A program made the position numbers and the translations under genes. Of a DNA stretch of 64,000 nt, positions 1 to 8,218 are shown piece by piece. This DNA is from Pseudomonas sp. CHM02. Its GTDB lineage: Bacteria; Pseudomonadota; Gammaproteobacteria; Pseudomonadales; Pseudomonadaceae. Location: assembly GCF_000612585.1 (NCBI RefSeq), contig NZ_JFCA01000005.1, forward strand, positions 62,001-126,000, read 5' to 3'. The notes beneath the pieces were generated by a model. That model was not told where the DNA came from and searched no databases. It was given only the letters and a program-made list of their open reading frames with translations. Position 1 is the first letter of the stretch. Each line of letters starts with the position of its first letter.

Positions 1-1
1 C

Positions 2-952
2 ATCTGGGAATCCCTCCCGCTGAAAGCCGAAGGCTGGACCCTGCACCTGCTGCGCAAGCCGCAGTTCGCCTTTGAGGATCAACGCAACGCTGGCCTGGCC
101 GCCGCCGGTTCCTGGCTGGCGCTGGTGTTCCTGGTGCTGTTCCTGACTCAGCGCTGGCGCCTGGCCCGCTTGCGCCAGCGCAGTCGCGAGGAACTTGAGC
201 AACTGGTAGAAGAACGCACCCAGGCACTGCGCACCGCCCAGGATGGCCTGGTGCAATCGGCCAAGTTGGCAGCGCTGGGGCAGATGTCCGCCGCCCTCGC
301 CCACGAAATCAATCAGCCGCTGACGGCCCAGCGCATGCAGTTGGCTACCTTGCGCCTGCTGCTGGATCACGGTCGCATCGATGATGCCTACCAGGCGCTC
401 ACGCCACTGGACGATATGCTCACACGCATGGCCGCACTCACTGGCCACCTCAAGACCTTCGCGCGCAAGAGCCCGAGTGGCTTGCGCGAACGCCTGGACC
501 TGGCCACCGTGGTCGATCAGTCCTTGCACTTGCTCGACGCACGCTTGCGCGACGAAGCCATCGGCGTGGTGCTGGACCTGACACGCCCCGCCTGGGTCCG
601 CGGTGATGCGATCCGCCTGGAGCAGGTACTGATCAACCTGCTGCGCAACGCCCTTGATGCCATGGCCGACAAGCCGCGCAAACGCCTGGAAATCCGCCTG
701 CATGCCGATCAACAGCTGTGGCAGCTCACCGTCAGCGACAGTGGCGGCGGAATTGCCGACGAACACCTGAACAGTGTGTTCGACCCGTTCTTCACCACCA
801 AGCCCGTGGGTGACGGGCTCGGCTTGGGGCTGGCGGTGTCCTACGCTATCGTGCACGAACTGGGCGGACGCCTGATCGCCGGCAACCGTGGCGACGGTGC
901 GGTGTTTACCCTGACCCTGCCCATTGCGCTGGAGACGCCCGACCTATGTTGA
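2..952 (+). CDS. Sensor histidine kinase of C4/C5-dicarboxylate type (DctB/MifS-like), 5' end outside window
   Basis: The last 316 codons of an inner-membrane sensor kinase. The reading frame is open from base 2, so the N-terminal sensor domain and first membrane helix lie upstream of the window. Visible parts in order: the end of the periplasmic domain, a membrane helix (around bases 95-160), a charged coiled linker rich in Arg/Glu, a HisKA box AHEINQPL with the phospho-accepting His, and a HATPase domain with N box ([10 protein letters not shown]) and G boxes ([19 protein letters not shown]). Its stop overlaps the next gene's start by 7 nt, so the two are translationally coupled. The neighbouring regulator and dicarboxylate/alpha-ketoglutarate-type transporter suggest it senses an organic acid; in P. 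aeruginosa MifS/MifR controls alpha-ketoglutarate uptake. The MifS versus DctB choice is inference from context. Confidence 0.85.
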   Translation: MWESLPLKAEGWTLHLLRKPQFAFEDQRNAGLAAAGSWLALVFLVLFLTQRWRLARLRQRSREELEQLVEERTQALRTAQDGLVQSAKLAALGQMSAALAHEINQPLTAQRMQLATLRLLLDHGRIDDAYQALTPLDDMLTRMAALTGHLKTFARKSPSGLRERLDLATVVDQSLHLLDARLRDEAIGVVLDLTRPAWVRGDAIRLEQVLINLLRNALDAMADKPRKRLEIRLHADQQLWQLTVSDSGGGIADEHLNSVFDPFFTTKPVGDGLGLGLAVSYAIVHELGGRLIAGNRGDGAVFTLTLPIALETPDLC

Positions 953-2271
953 ACGCAGTGATTGTGGTCGATGACGAAGCCAGTATTCGCACGGCCGTCG
1001 AGCAATGGTTGAGCTTGTCGGGGTTCGACGTGCAATTGTTCAACCGCGCCGAGGCGTGCCTGGCACAACTGCCCAAGGATTTTCCCGGCGTCATCTTGAG
1101 CGACGTGCGCATGCCGGGGCTCAGCGGCCTGGAGCTGCTGGCCGAAGTGCAGCGTCGCGATGCCGACTTACCAGTGATCCTCCTCACCGGCCATGGCGAT
1201 GTGCCGATGGCTGTCGAAGCCATGCGCGACGGTGCCTACGACTTTCTGGAAAAACCCTTCAGCCCCGACGCCTTGCTCAACAGCCTGCGCCGCGCCCTGG
1301 ACAAGCGTGGCTTGATCCTGGAAAACCGTCGCTTGCATCAACAGGCCGACCATCGGGCGCAGCTGGAATCGACGCTGCTGGGCGTGTCCCGGGGTTTGCA
1401 AACCTTGCGCCGCCAGGTGCTGGACCTGGCGAGCCTGCCGGTCAACGTGCTGATCCGTGGCGAGACCGGCAGCGGCAAGGAACTGGTCGCTCGCTGCCTG
1501 CACGACTTTGGCCCACGGGCGAAAAAACCCTTTGTGGCGCTCAATTGCGCCGCCATTCCCGAACAGCTGTTCGAAGCCGAGCTGTTCGGCCACGAAAGCG
1601 GCGCATTCACCGGCGCCCAAGGCAAGCGCATCGGCAAACTGGAATACGCCCACGGCGGCACGCTGTTCCTCGATGAAATCGAAAGCATGCCCCTGGCCCA
1701 GCAAGTGAAACTGCTGCGCGTGTTGCAGGAGCAGAAACTGGAGCGACTGGGCTCCAACCAAAGTATCCACGTCGACCTGCGCATCATTGCCGCCACCAAG
1801 CCGGATCTGCTGGACGAGGCCCGCGCCGGGCGCTTTCGCGAAGACCTGGCCTACCGCTTGAATGTCGCACAACTGCGCCTGCCGCCGTTGCGTGAGCGTC
1901 GAGAAGATATCCCGCTGCTGTTCGACCACTTTGCACAGAGTGCCGCCGAACGCCTGGGCCGTAATGTCGCCCCCCTGAGCGGCGCGCAACTGGGGCGCCT
2001 GCTCAGCCACGACTGGCCGGGCAATGTGCGTGAATTGGCCAACGTCGCCGAACGCCAGGTGCTGGGGCTTGGCGAACCGGAACCGGAAGGCATCGAGGCC
2101 GGGCAGTCACTGGCGGCGCAGCAGGAGGCCTTCGAGGCTCACTGCCTGAAAGCGGCGTTGACCCGGCACAAGGGCGATATCAAGGCCGTATTGGCCGAGC
2201 TGCAACTACCCCGGCGTACCTTCAATGAAAAGATGCAGCGCCATGGGCTCGTGCGGGAGACCTTCCTGTAG
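946..2271 (+). CDS. Sigma54-dependent response regulator (DctD/MifR type)
   Basis: A 441-residue NtrC-class activator, normal length for the family. Residues 1-120 form a receiver domain with acidic pair D9-D10 and phospho-acceptor D53 (SDVRMPG). The AAA+ domain follows, with Walker A GETGSGKE, the sigma54-contacting loop GAFTGA, and a Walker B-like LFLDEIES segment. The C-terminal Fis-type helix-turn-helix is near DIKAVLAELQLPRRTF. It overlaps the kinase gene by 7 nt and presumably receives phosphate from it. The transporter gene 250 nt downstream carries a sigma54 promoter with repeated upstream elements, so it is the obvious target. The TAG stop lies inside a REP palindrome arm. Identity as MifR rather than a DctD paralogue is inferred from the neighbouring KgtP-like carrier. 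Confidence 0.88.
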   Translation: MLNAVIVVDDEASIRTAVEQWLSLSGFDVQLFNRAEACLAQLPKDFPGVILSDVRMPGLSGLELLAEVQRRDADLPVILLTGHGDVPMAVEAMRDGAYDFLEKPFSPDALLNSLRRALDKRGLILENRRLHQQADHRAQLESTLLGVSRGLQTLRRQVLDLASLPVNVLIRGETGSGKELVARCLHDFGPRAKKPFVALNCAAIPEQLFEAELFGHESGAFTGAQGKRIGKLEYAHGGTLFLDEIESMPLAQQVKLLRVLQEQKLERLGSNQSIHVDLRIIAATKPDLLDEARAGRFREDLAYRLNVAQLRLPPLRERREDIPLLFDHFAQSAAERLGRNVAPLSGAQLGRLLSHDWPGNVRELANVAERQVLGLGEPEPEGIEAGQSLAAQQEAFEAHCLKAALTRHKGDIKAVLAELQLPRRTFNEKMQRHGLVRETFL

Positions 2272-2332
2272 GACCCGGCTTGCCAGCGATGGCGTACTTG
2301 AGGACGCCATCGCTGGCAAGCCAGCTCCTACA
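2267..2332. repeat. REP inverted pair
   Basis: Two facing copies of the palindromic unit TAGGA..CGGCTTGCC.GCGATGGCG. The right arm keeps a perfect GCTGGC/GCCAGC stem; the left arm is mismatched (CCCGGCTTGCCAGC). The stop codon of the preceding response regulator is part of the left arm. Confidence 0.85.
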
Positions 2333-2359
2333 ATGGGCAGTGCGCGCCCGCGCCAATAA

Positions 2360-2406
2360 GCGGATTTCCGCTCACCCATCGAAAATCATCAGCGACTTTC
2401 CGCTCA
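2360..2406 (+). promoter_or_regulatory. Candidate upstream activator sites for the sigma54 regulator
   Basis: Two elements share the decamer TTTCCGCTCA (2365-2374 and 2397-2406). Each overlaps an inverted repeat of the form GCG-A-N-TTTCCGC: 2360-2371 is the better palindrome (GCGGATTTCCGC), 2392-2403 is GCGACTTTCCGC. They are 32 bp apart, close to three helical turns, and lie 40-90 bp upstream of the sigma54 promoter, the usual place for an NtrC-class activator. Binding by the adjacent regulator is inferred. Confidence 0.5.
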
Positions 2407-2447
2407 AAAAAACCCTGGAACCCTTCTAGACCGGGCCTTCATCCACC

Positions 2448-2463
2448 TGGCACAGCTCCTGCT
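2448..2463 (+). promoter_or_regulatory. Sigma54 (-24/-12) promoter of the transporter gene
   Basis: TGGCACA-N4-CTGCT matches the RpoN consensus TGGCACG-N4-TTGCW at 10 of 12 consensus positions, with the essential GG and GC at correct spacing. It lies 62 bp upstream of the transporter start codon. Confidence 0.75.
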
Positions 2464-2525
2464 ATAGCTCGAGCCAGGCAGCGTTCGCGCCGCTCCATAA
2501 AAACAACTAGATGAAGGATCCTTCA

Positions 2526-3845
2526 ATGGATAACTCCAACGCCCTGCCTCTGGGGTCGGCGGCTGCGCCGGCGAAAGAGCGCACCACCTCCAGCCGTATC
2601 AAATCGATTTTCAGTGGTTCCGTCGGCAACATGGTCGAGTGGTACGACTGGTACGTCTATGCCGCCTTCTCGTTGTACTTCGCAAAAACCTTCTTCCCGA
2701 AAGGCGACACCACCGCCCAACTGCTCAACACCGCCGCGATCTTCGCCGTGGGCTTCCTGATGCGCCCCATCGGTGGCTGGCTGATGGGCCTGTACGCCGA
2801 CAAAGTCGGGCGTAAAAAAGCCTTGATGGCCTCGGTCTACCTGATGTGCTTCGGCTCGCTGCTGATTGCCCTGAGCCCGGGCTATGAAATCATCGGTATC
2901 GGTGCGCCGATCCTGCTGGTATTTGCGCGCTTGCTGCAGGGCCTGTCGGTCGGCGGCGAATATGGCACCTCCGCCACTTACCTCAGCGAGATGGCCACCA
3001 AGGAGCGTCGTGGTTTCTACTCCAGCTTCCAGTACGTGACCCTGATCTCTGGCCAGCTCATCGCCCTGGCCGTGCTGATCGTGCTGCAACAATTGCTGAC
3101 CACCGAGCAGCTGTATGCCTGGGGCTGGCGCATCCCGTTCGCCATTGGCGCGCTGTGCGCAGTGGTCGCGCTCTACCTGCGTCGCGGCATGGAAGAAACC
3201 GAGTCGTTCACCAAGAAGGAAAAAGCCAAGGAAAGCGCGATGCGCACCTTGATGCGCCATCCCAAGGAACTGCTGACCGTGGTCGGCCTGACCATGGGCG
3301 GCACCCTGGCGTTCTACACCTACACCACCTACATGCAGAAGTACCTGGTGAACACGGTCGGCATGAGTATTTCCGACTCCACCACCATCTCGGCAGCGAC
3401 GTTGTTCCTGTTCATGTGCCTGCAACCGATCGTCGGCGGGTTGTCGGATAAAGTCGGCCGTCGGCCGATCCTGATCGCTTTCGGCATCCTCGGCACCCTG
3501 TTCACCGTGCCGATCCTCACCACCTTGCACACCATCCAGAGCTGGTGGGGCGCGTTCTTCCTGATCATGGCCGCACTGATCATCGTGAGCGGCTACACCT
3601 CGATCAACGCGGTGGTGAAGGCCGAGCTGTTCCCGACTGAAATCCGCGCCCTGGGCGTGGGCCTGCCATATGCCCTGACCGTATCGATCTTTGGCGGCAC
3701 TGCTGAATACATCGCGCTGTGGTTCAAGAGCATCGGCATGGAAACCGGCTACTACTGGTACGTGACCGCGTGCATCGCGGTCTCGCTGGTGGTCTACGTG
3801 ACCATGAAGGACACGCGTAAGCACTCGCGGATCACCACCGACTAA
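2526..3845 (+). CDS. MFS transporter, metabolite:H+ symporter family (KgtP-like dicarboxylate / alpha-ketoglutarate carrier)
   Basis: A 439-residue inner-membrane carrier with 12 predicted helices. MHS-family signatures are visible: NMVEWYDWYVYAAF at the first helix, the loop 2-3 motif GLYADKVGRKKAL, RLLQGLSVGGEYG in helix 4, and a second DKVGRRP loop in the C-terminal half. The start ATG at 2526 is preferred over the in-frame ATG at 2511 because a GAAGGA ribosome site lies between them. The sigma54 promoter and tandem elements upstream fit control by the preceding two-component system. A carrier of this type is under MifSR/RpoN control in P. aeruginosa and imports C5-dicarboxylates. Substrate here is inferred from family and context only. 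Confidence 0.88.
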   Translation: MDNSNALPLGSAAAPAKERTTSSRIKSIFSGSVGNMVEWYDWYVYAAFSLYFAKTFFPKGDTTAQLLNTAAIFAVGFLMRPIGGWLMGLYADKVGRKKALMASVYLMCFGSLLIALSPGYEIIGIGAPILLVFARLLQGLSVGGEYGTSATYLSEMATKERRGFYSSFQYVTLISGQLIALAVLIVLQQLLTTEQLYAWGWRIPFAIGALCAVVALYLRRGMEETESFTKKEKAKESAMRTLMRHPKELLTVVGLTMGGTLAFYTYTTYMQKYLVNTVGMSISDSTTISAATLFLFMCLQPIVGGLSDKVGRRPILIAFGILGTLFTVPILTTLHTIQSWWGAFFLIMAALIIVSGYTSINAVVKAELFPTEIRALGVGLPYALTVSIFGGTAEYIALWFKSIGMETGYYWYVTACIAVSLVVYVTMKDTRKHSRITTD

Positions 3846-3865
3846 CCGTTGAACGCAGTTCAAAA

Positions 3866-3955
3866 TGTGGGAGCGGGCTTGCCCGCGAAAGCGGTGTGTC
3901 AGTCAACGATTGTAGAGACTGAACCACCGTATTCGCGGGCAAGCCCGCTCCCACA
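3866..3955. repeat. REP inverted pair
   Basis: Facing units TGTGGGAGCGGGCTTGCCCGCGAA and their complement, about 38 bp apart. Both arms have a perfect GCGGGC/GCCCGC stem. It lies between the transporter and the flavin-reductase-like gene. Confidence 0.9.
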
Positions 3956-3997
3956 TTGGGTATGATGCTGGTCCCGAAACCGAGAGCAGAACAGGCC

Positions 3998-4630
3998 ATG
4001 TCCGACGATATCCATTTCTACGAACCCGCCAACGGCCACGGCCTGCCCCATGACCCGTTCAATGCCATCGTCGGCCCACGACCGATTGGCTGGATTTCGT
4101 CACACGACAGCGCCGGTCGCCTGAACCTGGCGCCCTACAGCTTTTTCAATGCGTTCAACTACATTCCGCCAATCATTGGGTTTTCCAGTGTCGGGCGTAA
4201 AGACAGCCTGAACAACATCGAACAGACCGGCGAGTTTGTGTGGAACCTGGCGACCCGCCCGCTGGCCGAGCAGATGAACCAGAGTTGCGCCGCCGTATCG
4301 CCCGAGGTCAACGAATTCGAATTGTCCGGCCTGACGCCGGTAGCATCGAAGATCGTTGGCGTACCTCGAGTGGGCGAGAGCCCGGTGTCGTTCGAGTGCA
4401 AGGTGACGCAGATCATCCAGCTTCAGCGCGCCGACACGGCATTGGTGCCTAGCTGGCTCGTGTTGGGCGAAGTGGTCGCGGTGCACATTGCCAAGTGGCT
4501 GCTCAAGGATGGCGTCTACGACACCGCCGCCGCCGAGCCGATTTTGCGCGGTGGCGGCCCGGCGGATTACTTCCAGTTGGGGCCGGAAGCGCTGTTCAAA
4601 ATGTATCGCCCAGGCGCAACACCACGCTGA
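3998..4630 (+). CDS. Flavin reductase-like (FMN-binding split barrel) protein
   Basis: A 210-residue cytoplasmic protein of the flavin-reductase-like / DIM6-NTAB family. N-terminal hallmarks are visible: HDPFNAIVGPRPIGWISS near residues 16-35, then LNLAPYSFFNAFNYIPPIIGFS, the FMN-contacting strand-loop region. Family members bind FMN and often serve as reductase partners, but none of the substrate determinants can be read from sequence. The start at 3998 (MSDDIHFYEP) is preferred; the frame runs upstream into REP DNA, and GAGAGCAG sits ahead of this ATG. It stands alone between two REP pairs, so context gives no pathway. Confidence 0.85.
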   Translation: MSDDIHFYEPANGHGLPHDPFNAIVGPRPIGWISSHDSAGRLNLAPYSFFNAFNYIPPIIGFSSVGRKDSLNNIEQTGEFVWNLATRPLAEQMNQSCAAVSPEVNEFELSGLTPVASKIVGVPRVGESPVSFECKVTQIIQLQRADTALVPSWLVLGEVVAVHIAKWLLKDGVYDTAAAEPILRGGGPADYFQLGPEALFKMYRPGATPR

Positions 4631-4648
4631 CTGAAATGCAATAAAACC

Positions 4649-4737
4649 TGTGGGAGCGGGCTTGCTCGCGAAAGCGGTGGATCAGTCACAGCAGTATCGA
4701 CTGACATGCCGGATTCGCGAGCAAGCCCGCTCCTACA
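4649..4737. repeat. REP inverted pair
   Basis: Facing units with stems GCGGGCTTGCTCGC (one G-T pair) and GCGAGCAAGCCCGC, lying between two convergent genes. Confidence 0.9.
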
Positions 4738-4756
4738 TTTGAATCAGCAGCGTTCT

Positions 4757-5002
4757 TTAGTTGGCAGCAGTAGCCCAAGAGAGTTGACCGTCTTCATCCA
4801 CATCGACCAAGCACTCAAGCTGCAGGGTCGCCGCATCGTCGGCATCGGAGGCGGTCTTGAACTTTTGTCCATCAAGGATCTTGTGAAACTGCGGTGCGCC
4901 CATGCCATCCAGTGCCTTGACGGCGACGGCGGCGCTGTAGCCGCCTTCACCCGGTACTACGGCGGATACGGCTTCGTGGTGGGCAAATTGTTTACGTGCC
5001 AT
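4757..5002 (-). CDS. Small conserved hypothetical protein (81 aa)
   Basis: An 81-residue soluble, acidic protein that I do not recognise by function. It starts MARKQFAHHEAV, has no signal peptide or membrane segment, and its C-terminal half is acidic (LECLVDVDEDGQLSW). The start at 5002 is chosen over an in-frame ATG 18 nt upstream because it gives the conserved-looking MARKQ start. It is followed 45 nt downstream in the genome (upstream in transcription) by the ABM-domain gene on the same strand, so they may be co-transcribed. The composition looks like a real, Pseudomonas-typical small protein rather than a shadow frame. Confidence 0.6.
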   Translation of the reverse strand: MARKQFAHHEAVSAVVPGEGGYSAAVAVKALDGMGAPQFHKILDGQKFKTASDADDAATLQLECLVDVDEDGQLSWATAAN

Positions 5003-5047
5003 GTTGCAGGTCCTGGCCAATGGAAAAGTTGGCCATTCTAAACCTGA

Positions 5048-5389
5048 TCAGCCGGCGAGTTGCAGGTACTCGCCGTAGGCGTGTGCAGCGGATGCATCGG
5101 TGAAGGTCTGGAAGTCCATGCTGCGCACAACCATGTCGTTCAACAGCTCGGTGAAGATCATCAGGGCCGGAGAGTTGAAGTAGGCGCTCATCGCCTGCTC
5201 GCTGCTCCAGAAGCCGGAGATCAACCAGACATCGGGATCGACCTGGGAATGCTGCAACGAGAATTGCAGGCAACCCTGAGCCTGACGGCCCGGTTCGATC
5301 AAACTGCTCAAGCGCGCACCGAGTTCGGTGCTGCACCCGGTGCGGGCGCGGATAAAGGCCATGTGGCTCGCGGGAATGGGGGTGGACAT
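5048..5389 (-). CDS. Antibiotic-biosynthesis-monooxygenase (ABM) domain protein
   Basis: A 113-residue protein of the ferredoxin-like alpha+beta-barrel ABM superfamily. The pattern of a sterically compact monooxygenase-like fold is seen: ARTGCSTELGARLSSLIEP (first helix), GCLQFSLQHSQVDPDVWLISGFWSS (paired strands), then a helix with AYFNSPALMIFTELL. Members may be monooxygenases, heme-related enzymes or stress proteins, so a specific reaction cannot be assigned. The start at 5389 is supported by GGGAGAG seven bases upstream; the 22-residue upstream extension has no such site. It is transcribed away from the AraC regulator, which may control it. Confidence 0.75.
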   Translation of the reverse strand: MSTPIPASHMAFIRARTGCSTELGARLSSLIEPGRQAQGCLQFSLQHSQVDPDVWLISGFWSSEQAMSAYFNSPALMIFTELLNDMVVRSMDFQTFTDASAAHAYGEYLQLAG

Positions 5390-5718
5390 GTTCGACTCTC
5401 CCGTTGAGAAGTGATGCTCGGCAAGCACTGTGGGGGCGTGTTGCCACAGGATCAAAGATAACGGCGCGGGTGTGGGCGCGGTTAGTCGATTCCTGCCGGC
5501 TTATTGCACAATTCTGCGAGAAGCGTAAGCAAGACGTTCGGCGCTGCAGTTTTATTCCACAGGCCAACGCCTTGTTTCAGGGAGATGACAGGCATCACGA
5601 TTGCCTGATTCACAATGTGTCGCAGGATCAGGCAAGGATTGTGCAGAATCGACGTAACACTGTTCGAAAAGCCGCCGCTAAGCTGGACCCCATCGAAGTA
5701 GCCAGTAGAGGACACGCC
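5390..5718. other. Divergent intergenic region with a 9-bp inverted repeat
   Basis: This 329-bp gap separates the ABM gene from the AraC-family gene. It holds a perfect inverted repeat TTGCCTGAT (5601-5609) / ATCAGGCAA (5627-5635), plus ACAATTCTGC near 5510 and a related ATTGTGCAGAAT near 5638. No convincing gene is present; an in-frame extension of the AraC gene through here lacks a ribosome site. The repeats are candidate operators, unproven. Confidence 0.45.
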
Positions 5719-6648
5719 ATGTCGTCGCCCGAACACCCATCCATCCCCCTTGATGCCGAGATGGAAAAACAGCGCGCCGAACTGGCCAGCATCGTGCACC
5801 GCCATACCTGGGAAGATGGTTCCTACGGTACGGCCATCACCACGTTGTTTCTGAACCGACACAACACACCGCGTGACTTCATGCCGGTGCTGGTGGAGCC
5901 TGCCCTGTGCATTCTTGCCAGCGGCAGCAAGGAAGTGCGCCTGGCCGACGAGATCTTTGCCTACGACCCGCTCAACTACCTGGTGTTCTCGGTCGCCATG
6001 CCGGTGGCCGGCCGGATCATCGATGCCACGCCGGAGGACCCGAACCTGTCGGTGCGCATCAATATCGACCCGGCGCAACTGACGGCCCTGATCGCCGAGG
6101 CCGGCCCGATGGGCGTGCCATCACGTCCGACCTCCCGTGGCATGTACGTCGACCGTATCGACAACCAATTGCTCGACGCTGTGCTGCGCCTGGCGCGCTT
6201 GCTCGATACGCCCAAAGACATTGCCATGCTCGCGCCCCTGATCAACCGCGAAATTCTTTATCGCCTGCTGCGCGGCCCACAGGGTTATCGGCTGTATGAA
6301 ATCGCCGTCGCCAACAGCCAGAGCCATCGGGTCAGCCAGGCAATCAAGTGGTTGAACGGCAACTACGAACAACCGCTGCGCATCGATGACCTGGCCAAGG
6401 AAGTGAACCTGAGCGTCTCGACCTTGCATCATCGCTTCAAGGCAATCACCGCCATGAGCCCGCTGCAATACCAGAAGCAACTGCGCTTGCAGGAGGCGCG
6501 ACGCTTGATGATTGCCGAAGGGCTGGAAGCCTCGGCGGCGGGCTATCGCGTGGGGTATGAAAGCCCGTCGCAGTTCAGTCGGGAATACAGCCGGTTGTTC
6601 GGCGCACCGCCGTTGCGCGACCTGGCCCGGTTGCGCCAAAGCATCTGA
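5719..6648 (+). CDS. AraC-family transcriptional regulator (AraC_N type)
   Basis: A 309-residue regulator. Residues about 20-190 match the AraC_N-type effector domain (PALCILASGSKEVRLADEIF, a cupin-like strand region). The C-terminal 100 residues hold the two helix-turn-helices: LRIDDLAKEVNLSVSTLHHRFK, then AASAAGYRVGYESPSQFSREYSRLFG, the classic AraC signature. Start at 5719 (MSSPEHPS) has an AGAGGA site at 5707-5712. Close relatives often regulate oxidoreductase genes next to them, so the divergent ABM gene is the likely but unproven target. REP DNA follows directly. Confidence 0.88.
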   Translation: MSSPEHPSIPLDAEMEKQRAELASIVHRHTWEDGSYGTAITTLFLNRHNTPRDFMPVLVEPALCILASGSKEVRLADEIFAYDPLNYLVFSVAMPVAGRIIDATPEDPNLSVRINIDPAQLTALIAEAGPMGVPSRPTSRGMYVDRIDNQLLDAVLRLARLLDTPKDIAMLAPLINREILYRLLRGPQGYRLYEIAVANSQSHRVSQAIKWLNGNYEQPLRIDDLAKEVNLSVSTLHHRFKAITAMSPLQYQKQLRLQEARRLMIAEGLEASAAGYRVGYESPSQFSREYSRLFGAPPLRDLARLRQSI

Positions 6649-6661
6649 CTAACCCTGACCG

Positions 6662-6729
6662 TGTAGGAGCCCGGCTTGCCGGCGATAGCGCCCTGAAGAT
6701 CGCCCTCGCCGGCAAGCCGGGCTCCTACA
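6662..6729. repeat. REP inverted pair
   Basis: Facing units TGTAGGAGCCCGGCTTGCCGGCGA and CGCCGGCAAGCCGGGCTCCTACA, close together, between the convergent AraC and gtrS genes. Confidence 0.9.
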
Positions 6730-6739
6730 GGGGGGTTGT

Positions 6740-8218
6740 TCAATCCAGGGTTCGGGGTAGCTGCAAGGTGACTCGCAAACCACCCTCGCGCAAATTCTGC
6801 AAACTCACTTCCCCGCCATGGCTGTGCGCAATGTTGCGCGCAATCCCCAGCCCCAGGCCGTAGCCTTGTTGCTGCCCGGCCAGGCGGAAGTGCGGCTCGA
6901 AGACTTGTTCCAGGCGCTGTTCCGGCACGCCAGGGCCTTCGTCATCCACGTGCAGGATGAACTCCGCACCATCGTCTTCGATGTGCAAATGGGCGTTCTG
7001 ACCGTACTTCAACGCATTGTCGATCAGGTTGCCGATGCAGCGCTTGAGCGCCAGTGGCTTGCCCGGATAAGTCGTCAGGGCCCGGCCATGCTGGGTGACG
7101 CGGCCATTGCCGTTGGGCGCCAGGTACGGTTCCACCAGGCAGTCAAGCACGTGGTTCAAGTCCACCGGCTCGATGTTTTCGTGGATATCCGTATCTTTCA
7201 CGCATTGCAGCGCGCCCTTCACCAGCAACTCCAGTTCATCCAGGTCACGGCCGAACTTGGTCTGCAGGTTTTCGTCTTCCAGCAATTCTACGCGCAGGCG
7301 CAGGCGGGTGATGGGTGTGCGCAAATCGTGGGAAATCGCGCTGAACAATTGGCTGCGTTCAGTGAGGTAGCGGCTGATGCGCTCACGCATGGCGTTGAAC
7401 GCACGGCCCACTTCCACCACTTCACTGCCGCCGCCTTCGGCCACTGGCTCTACGTCTGCCCCCAGGGACATGTCCCGCGCCGCGCGCGCCAGGCGCTTGA
7501 GCGGCCGGCTCTGCCAGTGCACCAGCAGTCCGATGAACAGCAGCAGGAAACCGCTGGTCAGCACAATGAACCACACCTGCTGGGACGGCAGGCCTTGTTC
7601 TTCAAGGCTGGTGTAGGGCTCGGGCAACAGCGAGGCGATATACAGCCATTCGCCGGGTGCGAGCTGGATCTGGGTAACCAGCACCGGCGGGTTCACCGGT
7701 TCCAGGGTCAACGCGTAATGGGCCCAGGAGCGTGGCAGTTCATCGAGTTTCAGGCCGGCATTGAAGATGCGCAGGTCTTCTGCGCTGACGAACTCCACCG
7801 AGATATGCACGTCGGCGCCGAGGGTCTGTTTCAACACGTCATCCACCGCCTCGAGCACCGCCTGTTTACGCGGGGTCTGCGGCAGGATGGCCATGTCCAG
7901 CGGACGATCATTGAGGGTCACGACAAACCGCGTACCGCCCATGCTGCGCAACTGGTCCAGCACCAACGGCCGATACGCCACCGGCAACGAACGGAAATAA
8001 CTCACGCTGGCCGTCATCGAATGCGCCAGGCTGCGGGCGCTGGTGACCAGGCCTTCGAGTTGGGTGGCGCGCAACTGCGACACCCAGATCACGCTGGACA
8101 GCGCCTGGGCAAACAACACCGCCAGCAGCGTCAACAGCAGCATGCGCCCCAGCAAGGAGCGCGGCACCGGGAAGCGCCGACGGCGCTCGGTCAAATGTTC
8201 AGTGGGCATTGCCGGCAA
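6740..8218 (-). CDS. gtrS: Sensor histidine kinase GtrS of the glucose-transport two-component system
   Basis: A 492-residue inner-membrane kinase. Helix 1 spans about residues 23-46, a periplasmic sensor about 47-214, helix 2 about 215-235, then HAMP, HisKA with H297 (SAISHDLRTP), and a HATPase with NLIDNALKYG, DEGPGV and YGLGLGIA boxes. It overlaps gltR by 20 nt and lies at the end of the edd-glk-gltR-gtrS set. GtrS senses 2-ketogluconate and 6-phosphogluconate in P. aeruginosa and controls GltR-dependent repression of glucose porin and transport genes. The assignment comes from gene order plus domain architecture. The first ATG is used; a second in-frame ATG 9 nt downstream is possible. 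Confidence 0.88.
   Translation of the reverse strand: MPAMPTEHLTERRRRFPVPRSLLGRMLLLTLLAVLFAQALSSVIWVSQLRATQLEGLVTSARSLAHSMTASVSYFRSLPVAYRPLVLDQLRSMGGTRFVVTLNDRPLDMAILPQTPRKQAVLEAVDDVLKQTLGADVHISVEFVSAEDLRIFNAGLKLDELPRSWAHYALTLEPVNPPVLVTQIQLAPGEWLYIASLLPEPYTSLEEQGLPSQQVWFIVLTSGFLLLFIGLLVHWQSRPLKRLARAARDMSLGADVEPVAEGGGSEVVEVGRAFNAMRERISRYLTERSQLFSAISHDLRTPITRLRLRVELLEDENLQTKFGRDLDELELLVKGALQCVKDTDIHENIEPVDLNHVLDCLVEPYLAPNGNGRVTQHGRALTTYPGKPLALKRCIGNLIDNALKYGQNAHLHIEDDGAEFILHVDDEGPGVPEQRLEQVFEPHFRLAGQQQGYGLGLGIARNIAHSHGGEVSLQNLREGGLRVTLQLPRTLD

Noticed and set aside
5404..5718. N-terminal extension of the AraC gene by 105 codons
   Set aside because: AraC_N proteins begin near MSSPEHPS; the extension holds the operator-like repeats and no ribosome site.
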